NCBI GenBank assembly: GCA_033782935.1
Contig: JAWQEG010001354.1
Coordinates: 351,001 to 415,000, forward strand
Reading direction: 5' to 3'
Length of the DNA: 64,000 nucleotides
Source: Petrolisthes cinctipes
Lineage: Eukaryota > Arthropoda > Malacostraca > Decapoda > Porcellanidae
Shown one piece after another: positions 1 through 9,781 of this stretch (positions are counted from its first letter, which is position 1; every line of letters starts with the position of its first letter). Both the position numbers and the translations under genes were made by a program. The notes below the pieces were generated by a model that saw only the letters and a program-made list of their open reading frames with translations, did not search any database and was not told the DNA's origin.

Positions 1-330
1 TGAACCTCTGGACTGTATGGTGTCAGTAGCCCGTGACTCTTGTGAGGCCCCGAGATTATCGAGTGTCACACTAGATGAGACAGTGGAGCTTCATGGTGTT
101 GGTAGCTTCTCTTGTGTCCCACTAGATGACCACACCTTATTTATACACGTCACTATCAGGAGAGAGCAGCTACATCGTCACTCACAGCATCTAGAAATAT
201 GGTTCTATGTTATGAGTTGACGACGATGTAGGGGATATTTTGTTGACGTGTCGGCGTAGCCAGAATACTTGACGGACAGCAACAACCTTGGCAACAACCA
301 TCAGATCACCTCGGAAAAAAAAAAAAAAAA

Positions 331-405
331 CGCTTCTCGTGGACTCCAACCTGGGTCCATAACATTGGCAGTCCGTCGCCGTATCCACTCTGCCACCCCC
401 TCCCA
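331..405 (-). repeat. tRNA-Ser-like remnant or SINE head
   Basis: Read on the minus strand, this stretch has a box A-like start (TGGCAGAGTGG), a D-arm/anticodon region close to tRNA-Ser (GCGACGGACTGCCAAT) and a degenerate box B (GGTTGGAGTCC). A run of about 16 T follows at 330-316 and would terminate RNA polymerase III. The ends do not form a good acceptor stem, so it is more likely a tRNA pseudogene or the head of a tRNA-derived SINE than a working tRNA. Confidence 0.5.
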
Positions 406-676
406 AAAATACAAATTACATAATAAATTACGATAATATCTACGACAAAGCCCTAATATATTGTTAAATATCCATGCCTACCATTTATGTATATACACTA
501 CCGCCCAAAAGTTCCTTACCACGGCCAACCAGTTTCCAACTTTTAGATTCATTTGTATCGTCTTTTTCTGGTTGACACCGAGACAATCATCAACATCTGA
601 AGCAGCCTTTTTTAATATAATATAACACTCTTTTATATTCAGTTAATCAATACAATTCTGCCTTTACCCATTTATC

Positions 677-709
<33 letters not shown>
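677..709. repeat. (AAT)n microsatellite
   Basis: Eleven or so AAT units in a row. A second short AAT run lies at about 988-1021. The rest of 412-776 is AT-rich and shows no gene. Confidence 0.9.
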
Positions 710-776
710 TAATATTTTGTCACAATACTTTTTGTATCAAGTATTTCAACGAGTCAAAATATTATATAACGTTGAA

Positions 777-961
777 TTAAGGTGATAGTAAAGTATTGGT
801 AATTCTGGATCAACTAATTATTCCTCCAAACTATTCCAAGCAACAACAGACCATCATCATTGTTATTGTTTATTTTTGGTGCTGCTGTTTCCTGGCATAC
901 TATGGAGGAATTCAAGGCGCTACAATGTTACAAAGTATTGTATACTGTACTGTCCCCTTAA
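777..961. mobile_element. TTAA-flanked hairpin MITE, copy 1
   Basis: The 177-bp body at 781-957 is bounded by TTAA on both sides (777-780 and 958-961). It starts GGTGATAGTAAAGTATTG and ends with the approximate reverse complement. Inside is the family's hallmark, a CCTCCAAACTATTCCAAGCAAC arm (read in two pieces) facing a GGCATACTATGGAGGAATTC arm. It has no coding capacity. TTAA duplication is typical of piggyBac-type insertion, but the ends are not those of classic piggyBac. Confidence 0.75.
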
Positions 962-1069
962 TGGGCTGCCACTGATTATTTCCACCCTAATAATGATAAT
1001 AATAATAATAATAATAATAACATCATGTTGGAAGGTTGACCTCTGGATGCAGTGGCTGGTAATAATGAG

Positions 1070-1116
1070 TGTGTGTGTGTGTGTTCCTAGATGACTGTGT
1101 GTGTGTGTGTGTGTAT
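1070..1116. repeat. GT-rich simple repeat
   Basis: Two GT runs are separated by a short GTTCCTAGATGACT spacer, which appears again after the second run. From here to 1718 I see no gene. Confidence 0.8.
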
Positions 1117-1718
1117 GTGTGTTCCTAGATGACTGAGTGTGTGTATAGGTGAGTCAAAACAATATTGTTCATGTCACAGCTTCTGCTTGAACTGGTGTTC
1201 ACTAAGACGTGTGACTGTGTTAGAACACCGATGTACAGTCGGCAGCAGAAATTCTTCCTACTCTGCTGTAGTAATGAGAGCCTGGAGATCTGGTACTACT
1301 GTATGAGAGAGACTGAGGGAGGGAGGGAGAGAGTGAGGGAAGAGTTAGTGTTAAAACAGAGTTAATATTCACACCTCGGTTAGGGTATCAAAGCTTCGAA
1401 TGACTCCAGGAACGTTATCTCGACGCTGAATTGGTTTCAAAGTTCTTCAAGTTAGAAAAACATGAAAGTCCACAACCAATAATAATAATAGAATGCACCC
1501 AAATAATGCATAATGATATGATTTTCAGTATCAATATTATCATCAATACACACTTTTAGGTAAATATTGCGATTATCTGCGTCCTCGATTTTCACACATT
1601 GTCATCCGAAATCGCCCATTTCTTTTCCCTTTTTATTTAGGAGACTGTTATATTATGTGGAAATATGTAAAAACATGAATAACATTTGTATGGATTTACT
1701 TTGAAATGGGAGCGCGGC

Positions 1719-1790
1719 TTACCTAGCGGGTTCCCGGTGTAGCAGTAGGAAGTGGAATGCCACTGGAACGTATCAACTGCGCATGCGTGT
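1719..1790 (+). promoter_or_regulatory. ETS/NRF1-like repeated module, copy 1
   Basis: A block of about 70 bp recurs in reverse orientation at 22465-22533. The shared core holds AGGAAGTGGAA (ETS-like) and ACTGCGCATGCGT (NRF1-like) at a fixed distance. Both motifs are known from housekeeping promoters, but no adjoining gene is visible, so a dispersed repeat is equally possible. Confidence 0.4.
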
Positions 1791-1799
1791 GGGCCCAAC

Positions 1800-3775
1800 A
1801 TGTCATACCGCGCCACAGTCCACAAAACACACGACCTTTGTTATGATAAGACGTCTCTCCCTATGTATTTTATTATGGGAAAATGCTCCGGCAGTAATTT
1901 ATTTTCCAATTTCGCATTTCGTTTACTATGTCAATATTTATGTATGAAATAGCAAACTCGATATGATTTGCAAGCGATTGGCAACAAAAACAGCGCATGG
2001 AATATCCCGAGTAAGGAATAAATGTCATAAATAAGTAGTCGCTGTACGAGGAGGGCATGATGAGCGCTGCTCCGTACCACCACACCCGCACCCGCTCTGC
2101 GTACCACATACCTTGATCGCGAGAATGTGCAGTGACAAGCTAAATCATTATTTTCCCTTGCATAATTCATGTTTCAATACAATAAGCATTCAATTATCAT
2201 TCGTACTTGTAACATACCAAGCTCAATAAATATATATGTCTCCCTCCATTACATCATCGCTGTATATGACTTAATATATGTTACCGATATTCTAGACAAG
2301 CTTACATATCTTAACCCTCTCATATTCTAATAAAATATATCAATACAAACTTTGTTGTATATACAGTGCATACAGTATATTAAATTACGGTATAATTTAC
2401 AAAATTACATGACTGTTTTTCTTCCTTCTTCTCTTTAATTGTCAATTATTTTGTTTAGATGTTTAATTTCATTCTCAAGTACACATATTATACATCAGAA
2501 CACTACATCTTTGGGTAAATCAATTCCCACACGTTCTATTAGAGAAGCAATTAAGTGAGCCTTCAAGGCTTTCACCATGAACTGCTTTAAACATTTATCT
2601 CATTTTAACCGAGAACAAATTTATCTGAAGGGAGATAGTGCATAGCTTACCTCTATTAATCCTTTCAGTCCATGATTTGCTTAATTAATTAAGCAAACAG
2701 TGGCACAATTGATGGCCTTATTTCCTAAATATGGATATGTTCCTGCAATTTTTTTTTAGTATATAGCCACCTATGAAGCTAAGAGCTTTCTCTTCTATCA
2801 CTGTCTTTACCTTCCAAATCGAAATCTAAGTCTTTAAATAAGATACTAGTTAAGCACATCTCCACACCTAGAACACTTTCATCATAGTGTGTATGCTGTT
2901 TGTGCAGAAATATAGCCTCAGTATGACTGGTTATGCAATCATAATATTCTTCCCAGCATCATAATTTTCTTCCCTCCAGTGAAAAATGCAAGTGTGAAGT
3001 GGGGTCACCTCACCCTTACACCAACTGTATAGGGAATCTCATTTCACCTCTGTTAAAGAAGCATGACTCATTGAAGAAGTGAAGAAACAAGAGGTTCTCT
3101 CCAGTATCACCCTATAATGAGGCATATTTTAATTTTCGCTAAACTTTGGCTAGAAGTAGAGATTGACAATATTTCAATTCTTAAGGATGAGATGAATGTG
3201 CCTGTACTATAATTATGTACAAAAAACCAGTACTGTAATATTTTTAAATTGATCAACCTTGACTATTTTAGGCCTATGTTCTTTTGCCACAAGTAAATGA
3301 ATACACTAAGTAGCTAGCTGAATTATTGGGCAAATTTGGCTCATGATGACATTACATAATACTATACTCTTTCTTGTATACAGTATCAAGATTAGCATCA
3401 GCAGGTCCTAATGGGTCTTATGTCACTCCAGCAGTGTATGAAATCTATGGATGATAGGGGATATATCTGAGCTGTATGAAGTTAAATGCTTGGCAATAAA
3501 TTAGTTTCAAACAGAAAACTCTTAAGTAATGTGACAGAGAATGTAGGGAATTCGCAGAGTTCAGACAGAGAAGGGCCGAGACCCTAAGATAGGATTATAA
3601 AACTATATTAGTGACAAAATATCACATACAGTATAAATACAATAAGGTAGGGTCTTGCAAAACATCAAGTACAGTATAAAGAACTTTATTTCCTATAATA
3701 AATTGTTAATATTGTACAAGACTCAAAAGACATACTTTTATAACAGCTGGTACATTATAATTGTGGGTTAAATCT
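1800..3775. other. AT-rich non-coding stretch
   Basis: Nothing recognisable was found in this 2-kb interval: only short ORFs without known motifs, no clear splice-flanked exons and no repeats beyond short AT runs. Confidence 0.6.
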
Positions 3776-3779
3776 TAGT

Positions 3780-5165
3780 GTACTGGGGAAGGTGTATGGG
3801 AAGGTTCTTACTGAGAGACTGATAGAAGTAACAGGGAATAAAGTTAGTGAGGAGCAAGGAGGGTTCAGAAAGGGTAGAGGATGTGTGGACCAGATCTTTG
3901 CAATAAAATCAATAGTGAAGAAATATATTGGGAAGGGTAGGAAGTTGTATGCTGCCTTCATGGATTTGGAGGAGGCATGCGATAGGGTTGATAGGAGAGC
4001 TATGACAGATGTATTAAGGATTTACGGAGTTGGTGGGCGCTTGCTGGAGGGGATTGAGGCCTTCTACAGAGAGGCAAAAGCTTGCGTGAGGGTCGAGGGT
4101 GATTTGAGAGAGACCTTTGATATCAGTGTAGGATTGAGGCAGGGGTGTGTCATGTCATCATAGCTGTTAAATATCTTTATGGATGGTTGCATGAGAGAGA
4201 TTATGGCAAAGGTGGAGGGCCTGGGTGCAAAACTGAGGTTGAATGAAGCAATTGGTCCTTGGTTGCAAGCTTATTTGCGGATGACACTGTGCTGCTGGCC
4301 GAGAGTGAAAGGGAGTTACAGAGGGTGGTGGATGAGTTTCAGTCCGTGTGTAAGTGAAGAAAACTGAAGGTAAATGCTGGTAAGAATAAGGTGATGGTAT
4401 TTGAGAGGACTAAAACAGAAGTAATTGACTTTGCTACACCCTACAGTGTGGCTGTGCCAACTGGGATGGAATGCGAGATAACTAGAGGGTGAGAGGATGG
4501 AGGAGGTGAGGGAATTTAAGTATCTGGGAACAGTTTTGTGTAAACATGGAAGGAGAAATCAGGAAGAGAGCAGTGAGGGGCAGGCAGGTCATAGGATCAC
4601 TGGGGAGGATAATGAAGGGTAGGAGTGTGAGTATGGAAGTGAAAAAGTGACTGAGAAATAGTATAATCCTGCCAACACTAGCATATGCATCAGAGACATG
4701 GACATGGAGTAGGGCTAATCAGTCTAGAATAGGTCCAGCGGAAATGAGTTATCTGAGAGGAGCATGTGGACTTACTAGGTGGGATGGAGAAAGTAATGGG
4801 AGTGTGTATGAGAGGTGTGGTATGAGTGAGAAGGCAATTGGTATTGAGTGTGGAGTGGTTGAGAGAGTGAAGCGTAATATACTGAGATGGTTTGGACATG
4901 TGGAGAGAATGCAAGGTGAGGAGTTTGTAAAGAAGGTGTACGATAGTGAAGTTGTGGCACCTGGTGTGAGAGGCAGACCTCCAGTTAGATGGCAGCACAG
5001 AGTGGAAGAGTATGTGAGAGAGAGAAGTGTGAGGGGGGGAGGGGGGATGGAGCAAGTGAGGAGGGAGTGTTGAAACAGGGCAGAAGAGTCTCCTTCTGCC
5101 GTGGCCACCCCCTTGGTGGGAGTTCCCGGAGGGAACGAGGCGTCAGAGCTACAGATAGATAGAGA
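3780..5165 (+). pseudogene. RTE-like LINE reverse transcriptase, decayed
   Basis: This is the RT-to-3' part of a non-LTR retrotransposon. The first open piece (3792-4163) carries the fingers/palm motifs GGFRKGRGCVDQIFA and AAFMDLEEACDRVD and ends at the RQGCVMS motif, where a stop replaces the usual continuation. The catalytic FADD box is readable at about 4268-4285 but in another frame, so several frameshifts lie between 4160 and 4740. The last piece (4744-5073) has the C-terminal LRWFGHVERM and GVRGRPPVRW signature. The endonuclease half is absent, so it is a 5'-truncated dead copy. It ends near a short GATA-like tail at about 5150. RTE clade is judged from motif style only. Confidence 0.8.
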
Positions 5166-5199
5166 GATTTTAGAAAATATGGACAAAATTAATCAACAT

Positions 5200-5573
5200 T
5201 ATAATTCTTAGTATTACTGTAAATTTTTTTTATCAAATATCAAATATAGCATTCCATCTCTTGTTGATATATTTGTTAAATTAACAACAAATATCTGTCA
5301 AAGTCAAGTGTGACAATGCAGAAGTAAGGCAAATTTACCTGAATGATGTGTGCATCTTATAAGTTTAAGATTATTAAAAATCAATTATATGGCCAAACAG
5401 AAGCACAATGTCGTCAATGCGCTAGATGATGGTTAGCTAAATTCCGACCTATGTTTTAAACAAAATAATTATGTATTCTTTTGTTATACGTTATATATTA
5501 ACTACATTAATAGGCCTCTATACATATATATATATAACAAATCCTACACACCACAGAAACTGGACATAACCAC
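5200..5573. other. AT-rich non-coding stretch
   Basis: AT-rich DNA with no ORF or repeat family that I can identify, except an AT dinucleotide run at about 5522-5536. Confidence 0.6.
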
Positions 5574-5697
5574 ACCAGTATGTGTCTCCAGACGGATTCG
5601 AACCGCTGTGCTACCAGTATGTGTCTCCAGACGGATTCGAACCGCTGTGCTAAGACATTAAGCACACAGAGCCTTATGTGCTCGGCCACCACTGGGG
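5574..5697 (-). repeat. tRNA-derived SINE fragment with duplicated box B
   Basis: On the minus strand a box A-like TGGCCGAGCACATAAGG (around 5688-5672) is followed by a perfect box B GGTTCGAATCC (5643-5633), the internal promoter of a Leu/Ser-type tRNA. A 39-bp unit containing box B is tandemly duplicated (5574-5612 and 5613-5651), giving a second box B at 5604-5594. The fragment stops only about 6 bp short of the left end of the DIRS element. Confidence 0.6.
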
Positions 5698-5702
5698 GGA
5701 CT

Positions 5703-5965
5703 ATAATAGTGCATTTGTCGCGGCTTCTAGCCGCTTAAATTGTATGTATTGGTTTGTGAAACCAGTACAGCTGGTTGCTATAGAATAGGCCCCTTCACAA
5801 GCCCAGGCCCCGTGTAGGCATAATCTGGGTTGGAAGGGTCAATTCCGTGACGTTCATCAGAAGTAAATAAAATTCAAATCTGGCGCTGTACTGATAGTGG
5901 AGCCACCTGGTGGTGGTGAGGTGAGGTATTAAGCCCCTCCTCCGCTGAATACCGCTCGTCCACTC
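5703..5965 (-). repeat. DIRS element 3' inverted terminal repeat
   Basis: The stretch from about 5755 to 5965 is the reverse complement of 12938-13145 with few differences. The outer 5703-5760 part, with its small GCGGCTTCTAGCCGC stem, is unique to this terminus and is copied in inverted form at 6030-6090 in the internal complementary region. Confidence 0.9.
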
Positions 5966-6017
5966 CAATGAGAAAGAAGTGAGTGCCTGCCGCATCGGGA
6001 GGTGGGTGGGACAGTAG

Positions 6018-6121
6018 AAGCTGTACTGGTTTCACAAACCAATAAATACAATTTAAGCGGCTAGAAGCCGCGACAAATGCACTATTATTGGTATAGTGAA
6101 ACCAGTACAGCTGGTTGCTAA
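6018..6121. repeat. DIRS internal complementary region
   Basis: Here the complements of both element ends are fused. 6018-6090 is the reverse complement of the left end (5703-5772), and 6087-6121 is the reverse complement of the right end (about 13128-13162). They meet at a shared ATAAT. This is the arrangement used by DIRS1 elements as a template to complete the termini and circularise. Confidence 0.88.
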
Positions 6122-6713
6122 GCATGCGATGCGGTAGGTGGGAGGTGAGGTGGAGGCAATCACGTGCTAGTTAAGAGTGGTTGAGAGCGGAGGGCAGGAA
6201 AGGTAACCGAGCCCGGTGAGGCAGCAGCTAACGCCCCTCCCGACACTGGCTAGGTGAAACGCCGTGGTGGGGGAGAAGTAGCTTATACCATATAACCGTA
6301 GACCATTCTGTTATAGACCAGAATTGTTACACATAAAGTCTTTATAGGTAGACTCGAGGGTTCGGGTCTAGGAGAGGAGGGGGGAGGTTCCCATGGATAC
6401 TCCCCCCCCCCTTTTCCTCCCCCCCCCCATTCCCCCCCCCCCTTATTCAAGTCTTCTGAGTTAGGGCTATGGCCCTCGCTCAGGTAATGTGATCCCGAGG
6501 GGATGAAGGAGGACACTAGGATCCAGATATCCTGTGTAATAATATCTCCTGTCACTCATCGTAGTTAATAATTGTTTGGAAAATGAATACACAAGAATTC
6601 CGTAACAATGTAATTTATTATAGACTCTCTTTCACCATATGTACACGTGAAGAATGGGGATGAGTATGAAGCTGTACAAGATGTGGATGAGGTATGGGAT
6701 GATGTGACGGGAC

Positions 6714-7790
6714 TTAAATCACCCGACCTTTTCTCTTCGGGCGGCCCCTCCCCCCCATGTGTCTCCCGCGGGGACCCTGGGGAATAGGAGGTGGAGTACC
6801 CATAGCCACACAGGGGGTAGGGGAGAGCGAGTGGAACAGGTACCTCGTCCTGAAGGAGGAAGTGGACGCCCAGCCCCCTAAATCCCTGACCCTCTCCACC
6901 GAGTGAGTCCTGAGGAAGGCGAGGGAGGCGGCCACGCCCCTAACGCTGTGAGCCCTCGGGGCGTGTCCGGGATCCCCGTTCTCTATCACTCGGCAGAGAA
7001 GGCGAGCGATTGACCTAGGGAAGAGAGGGTTACCGGACCTAGAGTTGTAGAAGAGGTGGTCCGGAGAAGCCCCTCTCGTCGCCTCCACGTATGCAACAAA
7101 GGCGTGGACTGGGCAGAGGGGGTGGAAATTTCCATCCCTCAGGAACGAGGGTACTGCGAGAGGGCCAATTCTGTCGTCAGCCTGCTCGTTCTTAGCTAGA
7201 AAAGCAGGGGAGGGGGAAATGGTTAAGGAAGTAAGGTTAGGGGTTACTGAAGAAAAGGCTGTGTGACGGGTCAGGGCTGCCAACTGAGAAGCCCTGTAAC
7301 CTGTAGCTAAGGCGAGCAGGAAGAGAGCTTTCTGGAGGAGGTGACAAACCTCCAGAGGGACCCCCTCGAAGGTCAGGTAGGAAAGGACACGATGAAGGGA
7401 CCAGGAGGGTGCCTGGGCCCGGTGAGGTGCGGTCCCCGCCCGAATCCCCATCCTCAGGAGAGAGAGAGGCCTCTCCGAAACCTTAATGTTAAAACCCAGG
7501 AGGAGGGGATCAGACAGGGCTGCGTGATGCGCAAGCACCGTCGCCGGGGCCCTGTTGGTGGAATCGGCGAGCCACGTGAGGAATTCCAGGACTGTGTCCT
7601 CCGAGATGACCCTGGAGGGGTGTCTTCGCAAGAAGTCCTGGAATCTTTTCCAGCACGATTCGTATTGTCGCACCGAAGACTGACGATGAGCCCTCAACAT
7701 CTTGTCCACTGTCTCCTTAGTGAACCTTTTGCTGAGGACTCCCCGTAGAAACTCCAAGCGTGTAGTTTCAGTGACGCTTGGAGTGGTGCA
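6714..7790 (-). CDS. DIRS tyrosine recombinase (ORF3)
   Basis: This ORF encodes the integrase of the element. The frame is open far upstream, to 8993, but recognisable protein begins near TTRLEFLRGVLSKRF (about 7765), overlapping the end of ORF2 by about 75 bp in another frame. An SAM-like core-binding segment (SSVRQYESCWKRFQDFL) is followed by the catalytic domain. The first catalytic Arg lies in ATGYRASQLAALTRH, the HxxR box is HSVRGVAASL, and the last conserved residues are in LGGWASTSSFRTRYL with the nucleophilic Tyr. All expected active-site residues are present and the ORF is uninterrupted. How it is translated (own start or frameshift from ORF2) is not visible. Confidence 0.85.
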   Translation of the reverse strand, partial: CTTPSVTETTRLEFLRGVLSKRFTKETVDKMLRAHRQSSVRQYESCWKRFQDFLRRHPSRVISEDTVLEFLTWLADSTNRAPATVLAHHAALSDPLLLGFNIKVSERPLSLLRMGIRAGTAPHRAQAPSWSLHRVLSYLTFEGVPLEVCHLLQKALFLLALATGYRASQLAALTRHTAFSSVTPNLTSLTISPSPAFLAKNEQADDRIGPLAVPSFLRDGNFHPLCPVHAFVAYVEATRGASPDHLFYNSRSGNPLFPRSIARLLCRVIENGDPGHAPRAHSVRGVAASLAFLRTHSVERVRDLGGWASTSSFRTRYLFHSLSPTPCVAMGTPPPIPQGPRGRHMGGRGRPKRKGRVI

Positions 7791-9694
7791 GACAGGGTGC
7801 TGGAGAGGCACGCCGATCCCAACTGAAGGGGATGCGGGCACCACCGGGACAACTCTCCGAACCACGGCTGTGCTGGCCAGCGGGGGGCTATGAGGAGAAC
7901 CCTCCCCCTGAAAGTGCGCAGCTTGAGGATCGCCTTCAGGAGGACTGAAGTGGCTGGGGGTGGGAAGAGGTAGAGATGACCCCACCTGTTCCAGTCCTCC
8001 GTGAAGGCGTCCGGGCCTTCCGCCTCTGTTCTGGATGAGAAAGTCAGGAACAGAGGGAGTAGGGCCGTGGATGGGGAGGCGAATAGGTCCACCTCCGGTG
8101 TCCCGTAGCGAAGGCAGAGAGACTCGAACACAAGGGGACGCAGTTGCCACTCGACTGACGTCCCCCTGAACCTGGATAGGGCGTCCGCCCAATCGTTCTC
8201 CCGCCCTGGCACGTAGCGGGCTGAGAGGTGAATGTCCCTCTTGGCCGCTATTGCGAAAATCTGTTCTGACAGGGACAGGAGAATTTCCGACCGTACGGTG
8301 CCCTGTTTCTGTAGGCACTGCACGGCCGCAACGTTGTCCATATCGAAGCGGACGCCTATCCTGGCAAACTGAGGGTGTCTGTTGAGCCATTCCTTCGCTA
8401 CCATCAACTCCCGGGCGTTGATGTGCAGTAGCCTTTCCCCTTCCTTCCATCCCCCGCACCGTTGATGTCCCAGGCAAGACTGGTATCCCCAGCCTACGTC
8501 CGATGCGTCTGTCGCCACCGTAATCCCCGGGGGAGGGAACACCCAGGGGACCCGCTGACGCAGGGCACCGGGACGTAGCCAGGGGCGAAGGAGGCGGTGG
8601 AGAGAGGGGGACACTTGCCTGGGAAGGTCCCTGTGTGCGGGGGACAGGTGGAGGTTTACCTCCCGCGTCAGCCTCCTGTGTTTCAGTCGTCCCAGGGGCA
8701 TTGCAGGGGCCGCGAAATTTAGGGACCCGAGCAATGATTCCCACTGGCGGCGAGAGAAAGTACGGGAAAAATGCGCCCGGCAGACGTGGCGGAGGGTCCG
8801 GCGGGCGTTGTCTGGAGCGAGAGAGAGGGTGGCCGAAAGAGAGTCCCACTCTATTCCTAGCCAACACAGCTTGCGAGTGGGGGTGAGAGAGGACTTGGGG
8901 ATGTTCAACAGAAACCCCATTTCCTCTAGCACTCCCCTCGCTACCCGGACGTTGTTTGCTACCTGCTCCTTGGAAGGGGCGTGAAGCAACCAATCGTCCA
9001 GGTACATGAGGGTGGGGACACCCGCCTCTGCCAGACGGGATGCCACCACCCTCACGAGTTTTGTGAAGACTCGCGGAGCTAGAGAAAGACCGAAAGGGAG
9101 CCTGGTAAACTGGAACGTCTCGGTCCCCACCTGGAAGGCCAGAAAGCGGCGAAACCTGGGGTGGATCGGGACGTGCCAGTAAGCATCCTTGAGATCCAGG
9201 GATGCTAACCAGTCTCCCTTCCTCAGAACTGTGCGGACCTGAGCAACCGAAACCATCCTGAAATGTAATGTTTTCACGAATTTGTTTAGCCTGCTCAGGT
9301 CCATCACCAATCTCGTTTTTCCCTGATCCTTTTTGGGGACCGTGAATAAACGAGAAAGAAAGACCCTTCCCGTCGCCCGCTCCACTACCCCTTTTTCCCG
9401 CATTTCCAACACATGCGGGACGACCGAAAGTGACACTTTGGTTGAGGCAGGAGGTAGACGTAGTGGCTGTAACGGGAGAAGACAGGTGTCAGTGAGAGTA
9501 CCGTTAATCCTAATCCCCCGGGGCCCGAGGGACCCGGGGTGGTTGGGGGGAGAATGACAGGAGAGGCAGAGATTTTGACCGCAAGGGAAAATCTGATTTT
9601 GACCTAACGGTAGCCCAAGGACGGGATTAGGCATAATTCATATGTCAGAAAGTAAGGATGACAGTTACTCACCGGAACAGTAATCCAGGGCCAT
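7694..9694 (-). CDS. DIRS RT-RNase H-methyltransferase-like polyprotein (ORF2), spliced
   Basis: Inferred as join of 9694-9673 and 9603-7694, about 643 aa. The first exon gives only MALDYCS plus one base. Intron 9604-9672 has GTGAGTAA and CGTTAG ends, and the frame is kept. Reverse transcriptase follows, with VPKKDQGKTRLVMDLSRLN, the Asp of SLDLKDAYW, RLPFGLSLAP and the catalytic YLDD at 9004-8993. RNase H comes next, with TDASDVGWG, NARELMVAKEW, FDMDNVAAVQ and GRENDWADALSR. The last part (VDLFASP, about 8085; then LFPPP and LIAPRWPAQPWF) matches the DAM-like methyltransferase region of DIRS1 elements. The in-frame ATG at 9634 lies inside the intron, so it would be used only in unspliced RNA. 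Confidence 0.85.
9604..9672 (-). other. Spliceosomal intron before DIRS ORF2
   Basis: Minus-strand donor TCCG|GTGAGTAA and acceptor GGGCTACCGTTAG|G bound a 69-bp interval. Splicing is phase 1 and connects the ATG at 9694 to the RT frame without a stop, whereas unspliced RNA meets a TAA inside the donor. Confidence 0.7.
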
Positions 9695-9781
9695 GACAGG
9701 CCCTGGCGAATTATCCTTGCTGCCCAGCCGTGGGTGGGCCAGGCTGCTGACCACCCTGTGAGGCAGCCCAGAGTGGGACCC

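Noticed and set aside
331..405. A functional tRNA-Ser gene
   Set aside because: The acceptor stem does not pair and box B is degenerate.
7341..7748. Plus-strand frames inside the DIRS element (also at 8635, 9333, 9734, 10571, 11482)
   Set aside because: They are antisense to the RT, recombinase and Gag frames in GC-rich DNA and show no motif.
7790..8993. Upstream 400 codons of the recombinase frame as a real protein
   Set aside because: Pro/Ser/Gly-rich sequence overlapping RT in another frame, with no domain; only the part after about 7790 looks like protein.
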